Below are positions 14,593 to 21,574 of a stretch of DNA of 27,177 nt, in pieces. The DNA comes from Bacillota bacterium (GTDB taxonomy: Bacteria; Bacillota; Limnochordia; Darwinibacteriales; Darwinibacteriaceae). The stretch covers positions 1 to 27,177 of the forward strand of contig JAAZLY010000014.1 in the NCBI GenBank assembly GCA_012799115.1, given 5' to 3'. A model generated the notes under the pieces. That model was not told the origin of the DNA and ran no database searches. It was given only the letters and a program-made list of their open reading frames with translations. Made by a program: the position numbers and the translations under genes. How positions within the stretch are numbered: position 1 is the first letter of the stretch; the number at the start of each line of letters is the position of its first letter.

Positions 14593-15600
14593 CTACCGTG
14601 CATTGGAATCGAAGGTCTGTGAAGAGGACTGCAAAGCCGTTAGCTCCTCTTCTTCGCAGGCAACGACGTTTCCATATGAATTCACGCTAATGCTGATGTC
14701 GTCTTGTTCAAAGAAGCCCGCGATATACCAAACTGCCAGTCTGTCAAGGACTCCTCCTGTCTGCAAACGACCATCAAAGTCGTAAGTTTCATCTAGGAAG
14801 CTCATCGCACTATAACCCAAATAGGTCCCATCAGCAGCGTAGAAATAGAGTTTATAGTATAGATCGACATCTCGATCGTAGGTGCTGATCTCACCCAAGT
14901 ACGGGAAACTTACAGTCTCCCCAGACTCCGGTGTAATGAGGGAAAATCCATAGCCATAGAGGTCAATATCTGGCAGAAAACGAGCTTCGATAGGCACGTG
15001 TTCCACATTGAACCACGATATCAGACCCATCTCATTCACGAGTTCTGGATCGTAACTATCTTTACTCCTCGCCTTCACCCGTACATAATCTAAGTGGGCA
15101 TAGTCCTCAGGTGCGATGGCAAAGTGACCTAAAGCATCTGTCTCAATGAACTCGTCTTCATCTGCATAGTGGTACACACCGTCGATGATCCGGATGCCCT
15201 CCAATCCTAATGTGATGGGTCGATCGGGCTCTTGGCCCTCAATAACCACCCTACCTACAATCATGCTCGTCTTTCCTTGGAAGTTCACGTCCTTTGAACT
15301 TTCTTTCGTAACATTTCGTACCTTTGGAACAAAGTCGACTCCTATTCTCTGTGGGGTTACAGAGACCGCTCCTGATACGCTCGTGGTCCATTTTCCCTCT
15401 TCATCGGTCGTAACCGTCTTCGTACTCTGGGCTTTACCCTGGATGGTAAGAACAACTCCTGGGATACCTCGGCCGTCGTCGCGTGTTATCTGACCGGATA
15501 TCTGATAGACCCCGGTCTGGCCACTTCCCCCTCCCAAGCAGCCGGACAAGAACACACTCCCTAATGACACCAATAGAATCAAAACCAGATAACGCTTCAC
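14593..15600 (-). CDS. Lipoprotein with carboxypeptidase-regulatory-like domain
   Basis: A 335-residue surface lipoprotein of unknown function. The signal peptide ends in the lipobox LSGC (C21), followed by a Gly-rich linker. Residues about 30-110 form a CarboxypepD_reg-like beta-sandwich (YQISGQITRDDGRGIPGVVL, then TVTTDEEGKWTTSV). A second similar module follows (about 113-185: VGRVVIEGQEPDRPITLGLEG, then ETDALGHFAIAP). The last 130 residues are acidic and Tyr-rich with no family I recognise. Start: GTG 15600 with GGGGGAGGA five bases upstream; the longer frame from TTG 15624 would include that site. It is monocistronic and convergent with the nuclease gene. It shares its N-terminal plan with the lipoprotein subtilase at 21575-23692. 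Confidence 0.75.
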   Translation of the reverse strand: MKRYLVLILLVSLGSVFLSGCLGGGSGQTGVYQISGQITRDDGRGIPGVVLTIQGKAQSTKTVTTDEEGKWTTSVSGAVSVTPQRIGVDFVPKVRNVTKESSKDVNFQGKTSMIVGRVVIEGQEPDRPITLGLEGIRIIDGVYHYADEDEFIETDALGHFAIAPEDYAHLDYVRVKARSKDSYDPELVNEMGLISWFNVEHVPIEARFLPDIDLYGYGFSLITPESGETVSFPYLGEISTYDRDVDLYYKLYFYAADGTYLGYSAMSFLDETYDFDGRLQTGGVLDRLAVWYIAGFFEQDDISISVNSYGNVVACEEEELTALQSSSQTFDSNAR

Positions 15601-15704
15601 GTCGATTCCTCCCCCTTTTTTCAATTAGCCTTCACCTAGTTCTGTGTTACAGATGGTAGTAGTATGCCAATATTTTCCACAGACTATTCACTACCAAGTT
15701 TTGG

Positions 15705-15733
15705 TTGACCACCCTGGTCGAATTTGTTATGAT
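15705..15733 (+). promoter_or_regulatory. Promoter of the TetR-ABC exporter operon
   Basis: -35 TTGACC (15705-15710), 17-base spacer, -10 TATGAT (15728-15733). Both boxes are close to the sigma-A consensus. The expected start is near 15740, inside the second operator half. Confidence 0.8.
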
Positions 15734-15752
15734 TGTATCGACCGAGGTGGTC
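15707..15752. promoter_or_regulatory. Paired operators flanking the -10 box (TetR autoregulation)
   Basis: GACCACCCTGGTCGA (15707-15721) and TCGACCGAGGTGGTC (15738-15752) are inverted copies of each other at 13 of 15 positions. Each half is itself roughly dyad (GACCA...TGGTC and GACC...GGTC). One overlaps the -35 and spacer and the other the start site, as expected for a repressor acting on its own promoter. Binding by the adjacent TetR protein is inferred. Confidence 0.7.
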
Positions 15753-15753
15753 T

Positions 15754-15763
15754 AGAAAGGAGG
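15754..15763 (+). promoter_or_regulatory. Perfect Shine-Dalgarno that decides an ATT start
   Basis: AGAAAGGAGG matches the bacterial anti-Shine-Dalgarno over ten bases. Seven bases later is ATT (15771). The nearest NTG start in frame is TTG 15792, 28 bases away. The binding site therefore points to ATT as initiator. Confidence 0.75.
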
Positions 15764-15770
15764 AATACCT

Positions 15771-16406
15771 ATTACAGACGCCTTCTTTAGATTGGATCCA
15801 GAAAAGCAACGCCGGATTATGGACGCGGTTCTCAAAGAGTTTGCTGAGCACGGCTACTTGAATGCGTCCACCAACCGTATGGTGCAAGAGGCCCAAATCG
15901 GCAAAGGAATGCTATTTTACTACTTCAAGAATAAGGAAGAGTTGTTCCGCTATGCTTTTGAATACAGTCTAGATTATATCGCTAAAGCCTATGTGGAAAC
16001 GATGGATTATATGGAACCAGATTTCATTACCCGGTATACCAAAGCGCTAAGAGCTAAGATGGAAGCCTACGTAAGGAATCCGTTAGCGATGACCTTTGTG
16101 GCGGAAATCTACTTAAAAAGGGACGGGGCAGAAGTAGCGCAAGACCTCTACGATCGGCTAGAAGAGATGACCAACCGCGGCCACCACAAGCTCTTTTCCA
16201 ATGTGGATACCACTCGATTTCGTCCGGATGTTCCTGCGGAGCAAATCATCAATCTCGTTCGCTGGTCCATTGAAGGATACCAAAACGAGGTCATATCGGC
16301 GCTTGACGGAAAGCCCATGCTGAATATTGATTGGGAACCATATCTAGCAGAGTTCCATGACTTTCTGAATGTCTTGAGGCGCATTTTGTATAAACAAGGA
16401 GGTTAG
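15771..16406 (+). CDS. TetR-family repressor of the ABC exporter
   Basis: A 211-residue regulator if started at ATT 15771. The N-terminus then reads xTDAFFRLDPEKQRRIMDAV, which fits the xxxFFxLxxEKxxRIxxA opening common in this TetR branch. Starting at TTG 15792 would remove it. The helix-turn-helix is HGYLNASTNRMVQEAQIGKG followed by LFYYFKNKEELF (about residues 28-60). The rest is the all-helical ligand-binding and dimerisation domain, with a TetR_C-like tail of unknown ligand. It precedes the ATPase gene by two bases and its stop overlaps that gene's binding site. Two operator-like sites in its promoter argue for autorepression, relieved by an exported compound. Confidence 0.9.
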   Translation: MTDAFFRLDPEKQRRIMDAVLKEFAEHGYLNASTNRMVQEAQIGKGMLFYYFKNKEELFRYAFEYSLDYIAKAYVETMDYMEPDFITRYTKALRAKMEAYVRNPLAMTFVAEIYLKRDGAEVAQDLYDRLEEMTNRGHHKLFSNVDTTRFRPDVPAEQIINLVRWSIEGYQNEVISALDGKPMLNIDWEPYLAEFHDFLNVLRRILYKQGG

Positions 16407-16408
16407 AC

Positions 16409-17293
16409 ATGGCGATTGTTAAGATTGATAACGTCACTAAGAAGTTTGGGAATTTCACCGCTTTAGGCGGGATTCATTTGGAGATTCAGCAAGGGGAAGT
16501 GTACGGTTTCATAGGGCCGAATGGCGCTGGCAAGACCACTACCATCCGGATACTCCTAGGAATTCTCAAGGCTACCAGTGGCGTAGCCCAGATATTTGGC
16601 CTGAACGCGTGGGATGATGCAGTTGAGATTCATAAGCGTATTGCCTATGTGCCCGGCGAAGTGAATCTGTGGTCAAACCTAACGGGTGGTGAAGTGATCG
16701 ATCTCTTCGTCAGGCTGCGGGGTTCGAATCACAAGAGTAGACGCGAAGAGCTCATCGAGCGTTTTGATCTGGACCCCACCAAGAAGTGTGGCACCTATTC
16801 GAAGGGTAACCGACAAAAAGTTGCCCTTGTTGCTGCTTTTGCGGCTGATGCCGATCTCTATATCCTTGATGAACCCACCTCCGGCCTTGATCCATTAATG
16901 GAACTTACCTTTCGGGAATGTGTAGCTGAAGCAAAAGAGGCAGGCAAGAGTGTGCTCCTTTCTAGCCATATTCTTTCTGAAGTCGAAAGGCTCTGCGATC
17001 GAGTTAGTATCATCCGGCAGGGTCAGATCATTGAATCTGGTTCATTGAAGGAGCTACGCCATCTGACTATGACCCGAGTACGAGTAGAGACGGCTATGCC
17101 CATCTTGCATCTAGAGGAAATCCCTGGAGTACAAAACGTAGAAGTGTTTGCTGGTGGAGCGTCCTTCCAAGTAGAGGGTTCTCGACTGGGAGAGGTGCTA
17201 AAACAGATTAGCCAATACGATATTCTGGCTCTTGAGAGTGCACCACCTACGTTGGAGGATCTATTTATCCATCATTACCAGGGAGAGGCGTGA
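16409..17293 (+). CDS. ABC exporter ATP-binding subunit
   Basis: A 294-residue ATPase of the drug/antibiotic-export type (COG1131-like) that powers the membrane protein encoded next. Walker A GPNGAGKTT (36-44), signature region YSKGNRQKVAL (130-140, a degenerate LSGGQ), Walker B LYILDEPTSGLDP (150-162) and switch His H187 (SSHILSE) are present. The Q-loop reads YVPGEVNLW, with Gly where most ABC proteins have Gln; from memory this is common in this subfamily. After about residue 215 comes a small C-terminal domain ending in LEDLFIHHY, typical of these exporters. AGGAGG lies six bases before ATG 16409 and overlaps the regulator's stop, so the two are tightly coupled. Confidence 0.93.
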   Translation: MAIVKIDNVTKKFGNFTALGGIHLEIQQGEVYGFIGPNGAGKTTTIRILLGILKATSGVAQIFGLNAWDDAVEIHKRIAYVPGEVNLWSNLTGGEVIDLFVRLRGSNHKSRREELIERFDLDPTKKCGTYSKGNRQKVALVAAFAADADLYILDEPTSGLDPLMELTFRECVAEAKEAGKSVLLSSHILSEVERLCDRVSIIRQGQIIESGSLKELRHLTMTRVRVETAMPILHLEEIPGVQNVEVFAGGASFQVEGSRLGEVLKQISQYDILALESAPPTLEDLFIHHYQGEA

Positions 17294-17297
17294 TGAG

Positions 17298-18905
17298 ATG
17301 ATTCGGAAGCTTTTCCATAACACCACAGTCTTAGCAGGCCTGATCTGGCGGCGAGACAGGATGAGAATACCTGTCTGGATCCTCTCCATCGCCCTTGTTT
17401 CCATCAGCGTGGCCATGAGCTTCCCCTCGCTGTATCCGGAAGGTCCTGAACGATTCATTATCGCGGAAACCCTGAAAAACCCAGCTATGATCTCCATGAT
17501 CGGACCAGGTTATGGACTAGGCAACTATCACATCGGCGCTATTATGGCCCACCAGATGCTACTTTTTACGGCAATGGCGGTTGCCATGATGAATATCATG
17601 CTTACAATCCGCCATACCAGAAGGGATGAGGAGAGCGGCCGAATTGAAGTGATCCGTTCCCTACCCGTCGGCAGGCTCTCTAATGCAGCGGCTACCATAC
17701 TCGTCCTCGCCATTACAAATATCAGCTTGGGTTTGGTTATGAGCGTCGGTTTAGGGGTTTTGGGACTTGAAGGTATGGATTGGGCGGGTTCCCTTCTATA
17801 CGGGGCTGTCTTAACTACAGTAGGTATTTTCTTTGCCGCGCTCACACTGCTTTTTTCACAGCTGACAGAAACCTCCCGTGCCGCGCAAGGTTATACTTTT
17901 GCCTTCTTGGGCGTGGCCTACCTCCTTCGGGCCATCGGTGATATCGGTAGCGAAACACTTTCCCGTCTGTCGCCCTTAGGGCTTATTCTGCGGACGCAAG
18001 TTTACGTGCAGAACTATTGGTGGCCTATCTGGGTGGTCTTGGTTTTGGCAGGTATCATAGGATGTGCCGCCTTGCGACTAAACGCCACTCGGGATCTGCA
18101 AGCAGGAATTATAGCAGCAAGACCTGGAAGACGCTACGCCTCTCGACTTCTGCGAAGTCCCTTAGGTCTGGTCTGGCGACTGGAGAGGACCTCTATTTTG
18201 AGCTGGGCTGTAGGTATCTTTATTCTTGGAGCATCCTACGGTTCTGTATTTCGAGATATTGACTCCTTTTTCCAGACGAGCGACCTCTACCAGAAGATCC
18301 TCCCGATGATTGAGGATTTTTCCCTCTCCGAGCAGTTTGTGGCTATGCTACTTTCCATTATGTCTATGATGGCAGCTATCCCTGCCCTTTTGATTCTCCT
18401 GAAGCTAGGCGCGGAAGAAAAGGCGAATCGCACGGAGCATCTTCTTGCCCGGGCCGTTTCCCGCTCGGGTCTACTTGGCAGTTTCCTAGTCATTGCCATG
18501 GTGGTAGCAGTCATCATGCAGGTCCTAAGCGTCCTTGGACTCTGGACCGTAGCAGCCCTATCGATCCATGGCAACCCCTTTCCCTTCTTCGAAACTCTTT
18601 GGGCTGGGATGATCTATGTACCAATGATGTGGATCCTCCTTGGTGTAGCCACCGCTCTACTTGGGTTTTTCCCCAAGAGGACTGGCATGGTTTGGCTGTA
18701 CCTTACGTATTCTTTCTTCACCATCTATCTTGGAAACATCCTACAGTTGCCAGAGTGGATGGCCAAGTTAACCCCTTGGGGACATGTTCCAAACGTTCCA
18801 CTGGAACCAATTAAAAGCAGTACCGTAGTTGTGAGCTTACTTCTGGCCATCATCCTGATAGGGCTCGGGTTTTATGGTTATAACAAGCGAGATATTCGGG
18901 GGTAA
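17298..18905 (+). CDS. ABC exporter permease (COG3559, polyketide-antibiotic exporter type)
   Basis: A 535-residue integral membrane protein with about twelve hydrophobic segments in two similar halves, the form of the TnrB3-like 'exporter of polyketide antibiotics' family. Family-like features are the RIPVWILSIAL segment near the N-terminus, the ESGRIEVIRSLPVGR loop in the first half and the corresponding KANRTEHLLARAVSR loop in the second. The frame is open upstream into the ATPase gene. ATG 17298 is chosen because it lies four bases after the ATPase stop, with GGAGAGG 8-10 bases before it. With the ATPase it probably exports a hydrophobic compound; the substrate is not predictable. Last gene of the TetR operon. 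Confidence 0.9.
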   Translation: MIRKLFHNTTVLAGLIWRRDRMRIPVWILSIALVSISVAMSFPSLYPEGPERFIIAETLKNPAMISMIGPGYGLGNYHIGAIMAHQMLLFTAMAVAMMNIMLTIRHTRRDEESGRIEVIRSLPVGRLSNAAATILVLAITNISLGLVMSVGLGVLGLEGMDWAGSLLYGAVLTTVGIFFAALTLLFSQLTETSRAAQGYTFAFLGVAYLLRAIGDIGSETLSRLSPLGLILRTQVYVQNYWWPIWVVLVLAGIIGCAALRLNATRDLQAGIIAARPGRRYASRLLRSPLGLVWRLERTSILSWAVGIFILGASYGSVFRDIDSFFQTSDLYQKILPMIEDFSLSEQFVAMLLSIMSMMAAIPALLILLKLGAEEKANRTEHLLARAVSRSGLLGSFLVIAMVVAVIMQVLSVLGLWTVAALSIHGNPFPFFETLWAGMIYVPMMWILLGVATALLGFFPKRTGMVWLYLTYSFFTIYLGNILQLPEWMAKLTPWGHVPNVPLEPIKSSTVVVSLLLAIILIGLGFYGYNKRDIRG

Positions 18906-18933
18906 AAACAGGGGACGCACCTGGGCGTCCCCT
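18904..18933 (-). terminator. Terminator of the hemerythrin gene
   Basis: AGGGGACGC (18910-18918) and GCGTCCCCT (18925-18933) form a nine-bp stem around ACCTGG. On the minus strand it continues GTTTTT, a good T tract. The hairpin may also serve the convergent permease mRNA, though that side has few T. Confidence 0.85.
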
Positions 18934-18938
18934 AACAC

Positions 18939-19340
18939 TTACTTCTTATTCTCCTTGGCATACTCCCCAATTTTCTTATCCATATTCAGAATATGTTTGG
19001 TGAGCCAGTCTATGACCATCTTGTTAGCGCCTAGAATCGTAGCTAGGCTTCCACCGGAGGCTGTGTAATCATCCCTGAGCTTTTGTAGCTGATCAATAAA
19101 TGCCGTGTGGGCCCTCTTTTGCTCATCGTAACCGGGATAGGAGATGCTGAGCATGTACCTCTCTTCATCAGCAAAATGCTTTCTCGTATAACTATCTAGA
19201 TACTGTAGCATTTCCCCTACGTACTCTTTGCCCTGTCCCTTCTTCCCTGCCTCAAACAGTGCATCGGCCTTGGCAAACCATTCCTTGTGCTGATCATCAA
19301 TCAGAGCAATGCCTACAGATAATGACTCATTCCATTGCAT
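18939..19340 (-). CDS. Bacteriohemerythrin
   Basis: A 133-residue single-domain hemerythrin that binds O2 at a non-heme di-iron site. All expected ligands are present at standard spacing: H18 (DDQHKEWF), H55 and E59 (RKHFADEERYM), H78 (KRAHTAF), H116 and D121 (WLTKHILNMDKKIG). The MQWNESLSVGIALID opening is the classic start, and GGGGGG precedes ATG 19340, so 23 further in-frame codons upstream are not used. Cytosolic; in anaerobes and microaerophiles it serves O2 storage, sensing or scavenging. It is a single gene with an extended -10 promoter and a terminator. It could feed oxygen information to c-di-GMP proteins nearby, but nothing in the sequence links them directly. Confidence 0.95.
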   Translation of the reverse strand: MQWNESLSVGIALIDDQHKEWFAKADALFEAGKKGQGKEYVGEMLQYLDSYTRKHFADEERYMLSISYPGYDEQKRAHTAFIDQLQKLRDDYTASGGSLATILGANKMVIDWLTKHILNMDKKIGEYAKENKK

Positions 19341-19380
19341 ATGATAGCCCCCCTTATTGGAATTAGTAGTGTATTTTACT

Positions 19381-19389
19381 ATTATACCA
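19381..19389 (-). promoter_or_regulatory. Extended -10 promoter of the hemerythrin gene
   Basis: The minus strand reads TGGTATAAT: a perfect -10 with the TGn extension. The -35 at 17 bases is poor, as is usual for extended -10 promoters. The expected leader is about 35 bases. Confidence 0.65.
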
Positions 19390-19432
19390 ATTTTCCGCAA
19401 AGAGCGCACTTCCGCTAGCAGAGGATACCAAA

Positions 19433-19915
19433 TCAGAGGGTTTCCTCCTCTATATCCATCCGTTCAACCTGTTCTAAAGCAATCTTGACCAAGCATCCTT
19501 GGGGCTCTGTGGTCACAATCACCTCAGCAAAGCTCTTTATCTCATAGTCTAGCCTAGGACTCAGTGGGGGAAATTCCGTTTGATCATAGAAGGCTGCTTT
19601 AGTACTTTGTATGCCAAGTTCCATTTGCACATCGACAGTCTGAGGGTGATCCCAGAACGCTACGCCGTAGAGGTGTTCGCCATATGTGGCACCACTGATC
19701 CAAAATCCCGTTGGAAGTAGTGCAAGTCGCTGGGATAAAAGACTGACTACATCCACACTCCAATCCGTTAAACTCACCATCTTTTCTGTCATGTCTTGAT
19801 ATGTAAGGATCGGTTCGGAAGACTCCCCCAGACCTCCTAGGGGGGCAGCTAGGGCTACAGCAGAAAGGCCACAGGCCAGAGACAATACGATAAAGCCACA
19901 AAGGATTTTCTGCAC
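19433..19915 (-). CDS. Secreted protein of unknown function
   Basis: A 160-residue protein with a clear Sec signal peptide (QKILCGFIVLSLACGLSAVALAAP). Cleavage is probably after ALA-A, leaving about 133 mature residues. I recognise no family. The mature part has an amphipathic segment around TYQDMTEKMVSLTDWSVDVV, a central GFWISGATYGEHLYGVAFWD stretch rich in aromatics and Gly, and an acidic end (MDIEEETL). There is one mature Cys (in PQGCLVK), so no intramolecular disulfide is possible. GTG 19915 is chosen because GGGAGG lies seven bases before it; the longer frame from TTG 19930 would contain that site. It lies after the terminator of the substrate-binding cyclase gene and has its own leader. 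Confidence 0.75.
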   Translation of the reverse strand: MQKILCGFIVLSLACGLSAVALAAPLGGLGESSEPILTYQDMTEKMVSLTDWSVDVVSLLSQRLALLPTGFWISGATYGEHLYGVAFWDHPQTVDVQMELGIQSTKAAFYDQTEFPPLSPRLDYEIKSFAEVIVTTEPQGCLVKIALEQVERMDIEEETL

Positions 19916-19992
19916 TTTATACCCTCCCAACTCTTTGTCGTATTAAGTATCTTATATAGTATCTCAATATCTCTTTGCATTATTCATGGCAC

Positions 19993-20019
19993 AAAAAAAC
20001 CCAGTAGCATCCTACTGGG
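19993..20019 (-). terminator. Terminator of the substrate-binding cyclase gene
   Basis: CCCAGTAG (20000-20007) and CTACTGGG (20012-20019) form a perfect eight-bp stem around CATC. On the minus strand it is followed by seven T. Its place 16 bases after the stop at 20035 fits. Confidence 0.92.
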
Positions 20020-20034
20020 CGTTACCTGGTAGAT

Positions 20035-21507
20035 CTAGATCTCACTTGCCGCCACGACCTTGTTTCTCCCGCCTTCTTTCGCCTTGTACAACGCCTGATC
20101 AGCCAAAGCTATCAGGTCGGTGGGAACCATGTCATTGTCTGGAATCAGTGTGGCGATGCCGAAACTAGCGGAGAATTCCACTCCATGAGCTTCTTGGGTG
20201 GATAGGGCTTCTACCTTCGAACGCATAGCTTCAGCCACATGAACCGCCCCATTTTCTGTCGTGTTTAGCAAAAGTGCGACAAACTCATCACCGGCTAGAC
20301 GGGCCACCGCATCGCCAGGGCGCCTGACGGTTTCCCGCAACACTGTTGCTAGTTCTTTTAGGTATTGATCGCCCATCAGATGTCCGTACTGGTCATTAAC
20401 GCTTTTGAACCTATCTACGTCAATGATAACGAGAGACAAAGGTTGTTGGTACCTCAGAGAAAGCCCCCAGGCTCTCTCAAATAACGACTCAAAACCTCTT
20501 CTATTAGGGATTTGGGTCAACTGATCCAGTGTTGACTGTCTTTCCAACTCTGCATTGGCGAGCTGCAAATGTTCATTGGCCGCGGCTAATTCTTGGGTCC
20601 TAAAGGCAACTTTTGCTTCAAGCTCATGGTTCAACCTCTTCAGCTTGACCACAAAGAATATAGATATGAATGAAATCGCAAAAAGGATGGTAATCACTGT
20701 ACCTACAACAGTTCGCATAATCTGCTCTTCTGTCAGATAAACGACATTCTTGCCGCGCCAATCGGCCAGGATTTTGTCCAAGGTGCCATCGCCCTCGATC
20801 TCCTGCAAGCCATCATTAATGAGTTCTAAAAGCTCTGCATTCCCCTTTTTAACGGCAATTTGTGAGTAACTGACCTCCAGGGGTTCCCGGGCAATCTGGA
20901 TACCAGAGATCCCACTCTGGGCCAATGCATACTCGGCTATCCAACGGTCTGCGACTAGGGCATCTATGTCTCCCATTTGTAAGAACTCTAATCCCTGTAA
21001 AACACTAAGTACGAGGACTGTCTCGATGCGCTCGTGACCCCGGAGCAGGTCATAGGCAAAGCCTCCCGCCTCCACAGCCACTCGCTTATCTTCAAGATCG
21101 GCTAGTCTCTTGATCTCTGGCTGATCGTGCCGCATTACAATGACAAATTCCGATGGGAGAAGGGGACCAGAGAAGGAAAAGATTTCCTCTCGACTCGGAG
21201 TACAGTTGATCTGCAGCAAGGCATCAGCTTCTCCGGATATGACTTGAGCTTGAGCTGTAGGCCAATCCATCGCTCTGATCTCAATGGCTCGATCGATCTT
21301 CTTTCCCAGGGCTTCTGCAATATCGATCACGACACCCTTAACGATCCCGTTTTCTTCATAAGCGATGGGTACGAGCTCCCCATTTACGAGAAACAGGAGG
21401 GGTTTTAGCTCCTGTCCGTTAGCGTACGGCAAGGCTAGGGAGAAAAAGAGCACTGTCACAAAGAGATAGACTGCTACAGCATACTTCTCATGTCTGCTCA
21501 CGACCAT
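20035..21507 (-). CDS. Periplasmic-binding-domain diguanylate cyclase (AGDEF)
   Basis: A 490-residue membrane sensor. Signal/TM segment (about 8-28), an extracellular family-3 solute-binding domain (SBP_bac_3, about 32-255; GVVIDIAEALGKK, SGEADALLQ, LADLEDKRVAV, DIDALVADRW), a second membrane span (266-287), a coiled coil (290-325) and a GGDEF domain (326-488). The cyclase motif reads AGDEF (405-409), Ala for the first Gly. Other features are intact, including the I-site RPGD (396-399) five residues before it and IIDVDRFKSVND. AGDEF variants have been reported active in other bacteria (from memory), so activity is possible. It probably couples an amino-acid-like ligand to c-di-GMP. ATG 21507 has GGAGG eight bases before it; ATG 21513 is too close. 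Confidence 0.9.
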   Translation of the reverse strand: MVVSRHEKYAVAVYLFVTVLFFSLALPYANGQELKPLLFLVNGELVPIAYEENGIVKGVVIDIAEALGKKIDRAIEIRAMDWPTAQAQVISGEADALLQINCTPSREEIFSFSGPLLPSEFVIVMRHDQPEIKRLADLEDKRVAVEAGGFAYDLLRGHERIETVLVLSVLQGLEFLQMGDIDALVADRWIAEYALAQSGISGIQIAREPLEVSYSQIAVKKGNAELLELINDGLQEIEGDGTLDKILADWRGKNVVYLTEEQIMRTVVGTVITILFAISFISIFFVVKLKRLNHELEAKVAFRTQELAAANEHLQLANAELERQSTLDQLTQIPNRRGFESLFERAWGLSLRYQQPLSLVIIDVDRFKSVNDQYGHLMGDQYLKELATVLRETVRRPGDAVARLAGDEFVALLLNTTENGAVHVAEAMRSKVEALSTQEAHGVEFSASFGIATLIPDNDMVPTDLIALADQALYKAKEGGRNKVVAASEI

Positions 21508-21518
21508 GGCCATCCCCT

Positions 21519-21552
21519 CCCCCAAGGGTTATTCTACCCGACTTCAAGGGGG
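21519..21552 (-). promoter_or_regulatory. Hairpin that could mask a Shine-Dalgarno
   Basis: CCCCC (21519-21523) and GGGGG (21548-21552) form an outer stem, with GGGT (21526-21529) and ACCC (21536-21539) inside. On the minus strand the downstream arm is the 5' half of the GGGGGAGGGG binding site of the substrate-binding cyclase gene. Folding would therefore hinder its translation. It may equally be a degenerate terminator after a short upstream transcript. Confidence 0.35.
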
Positions 21553-21574
21553 TTTTCAATACTAGAGGTCAGTC

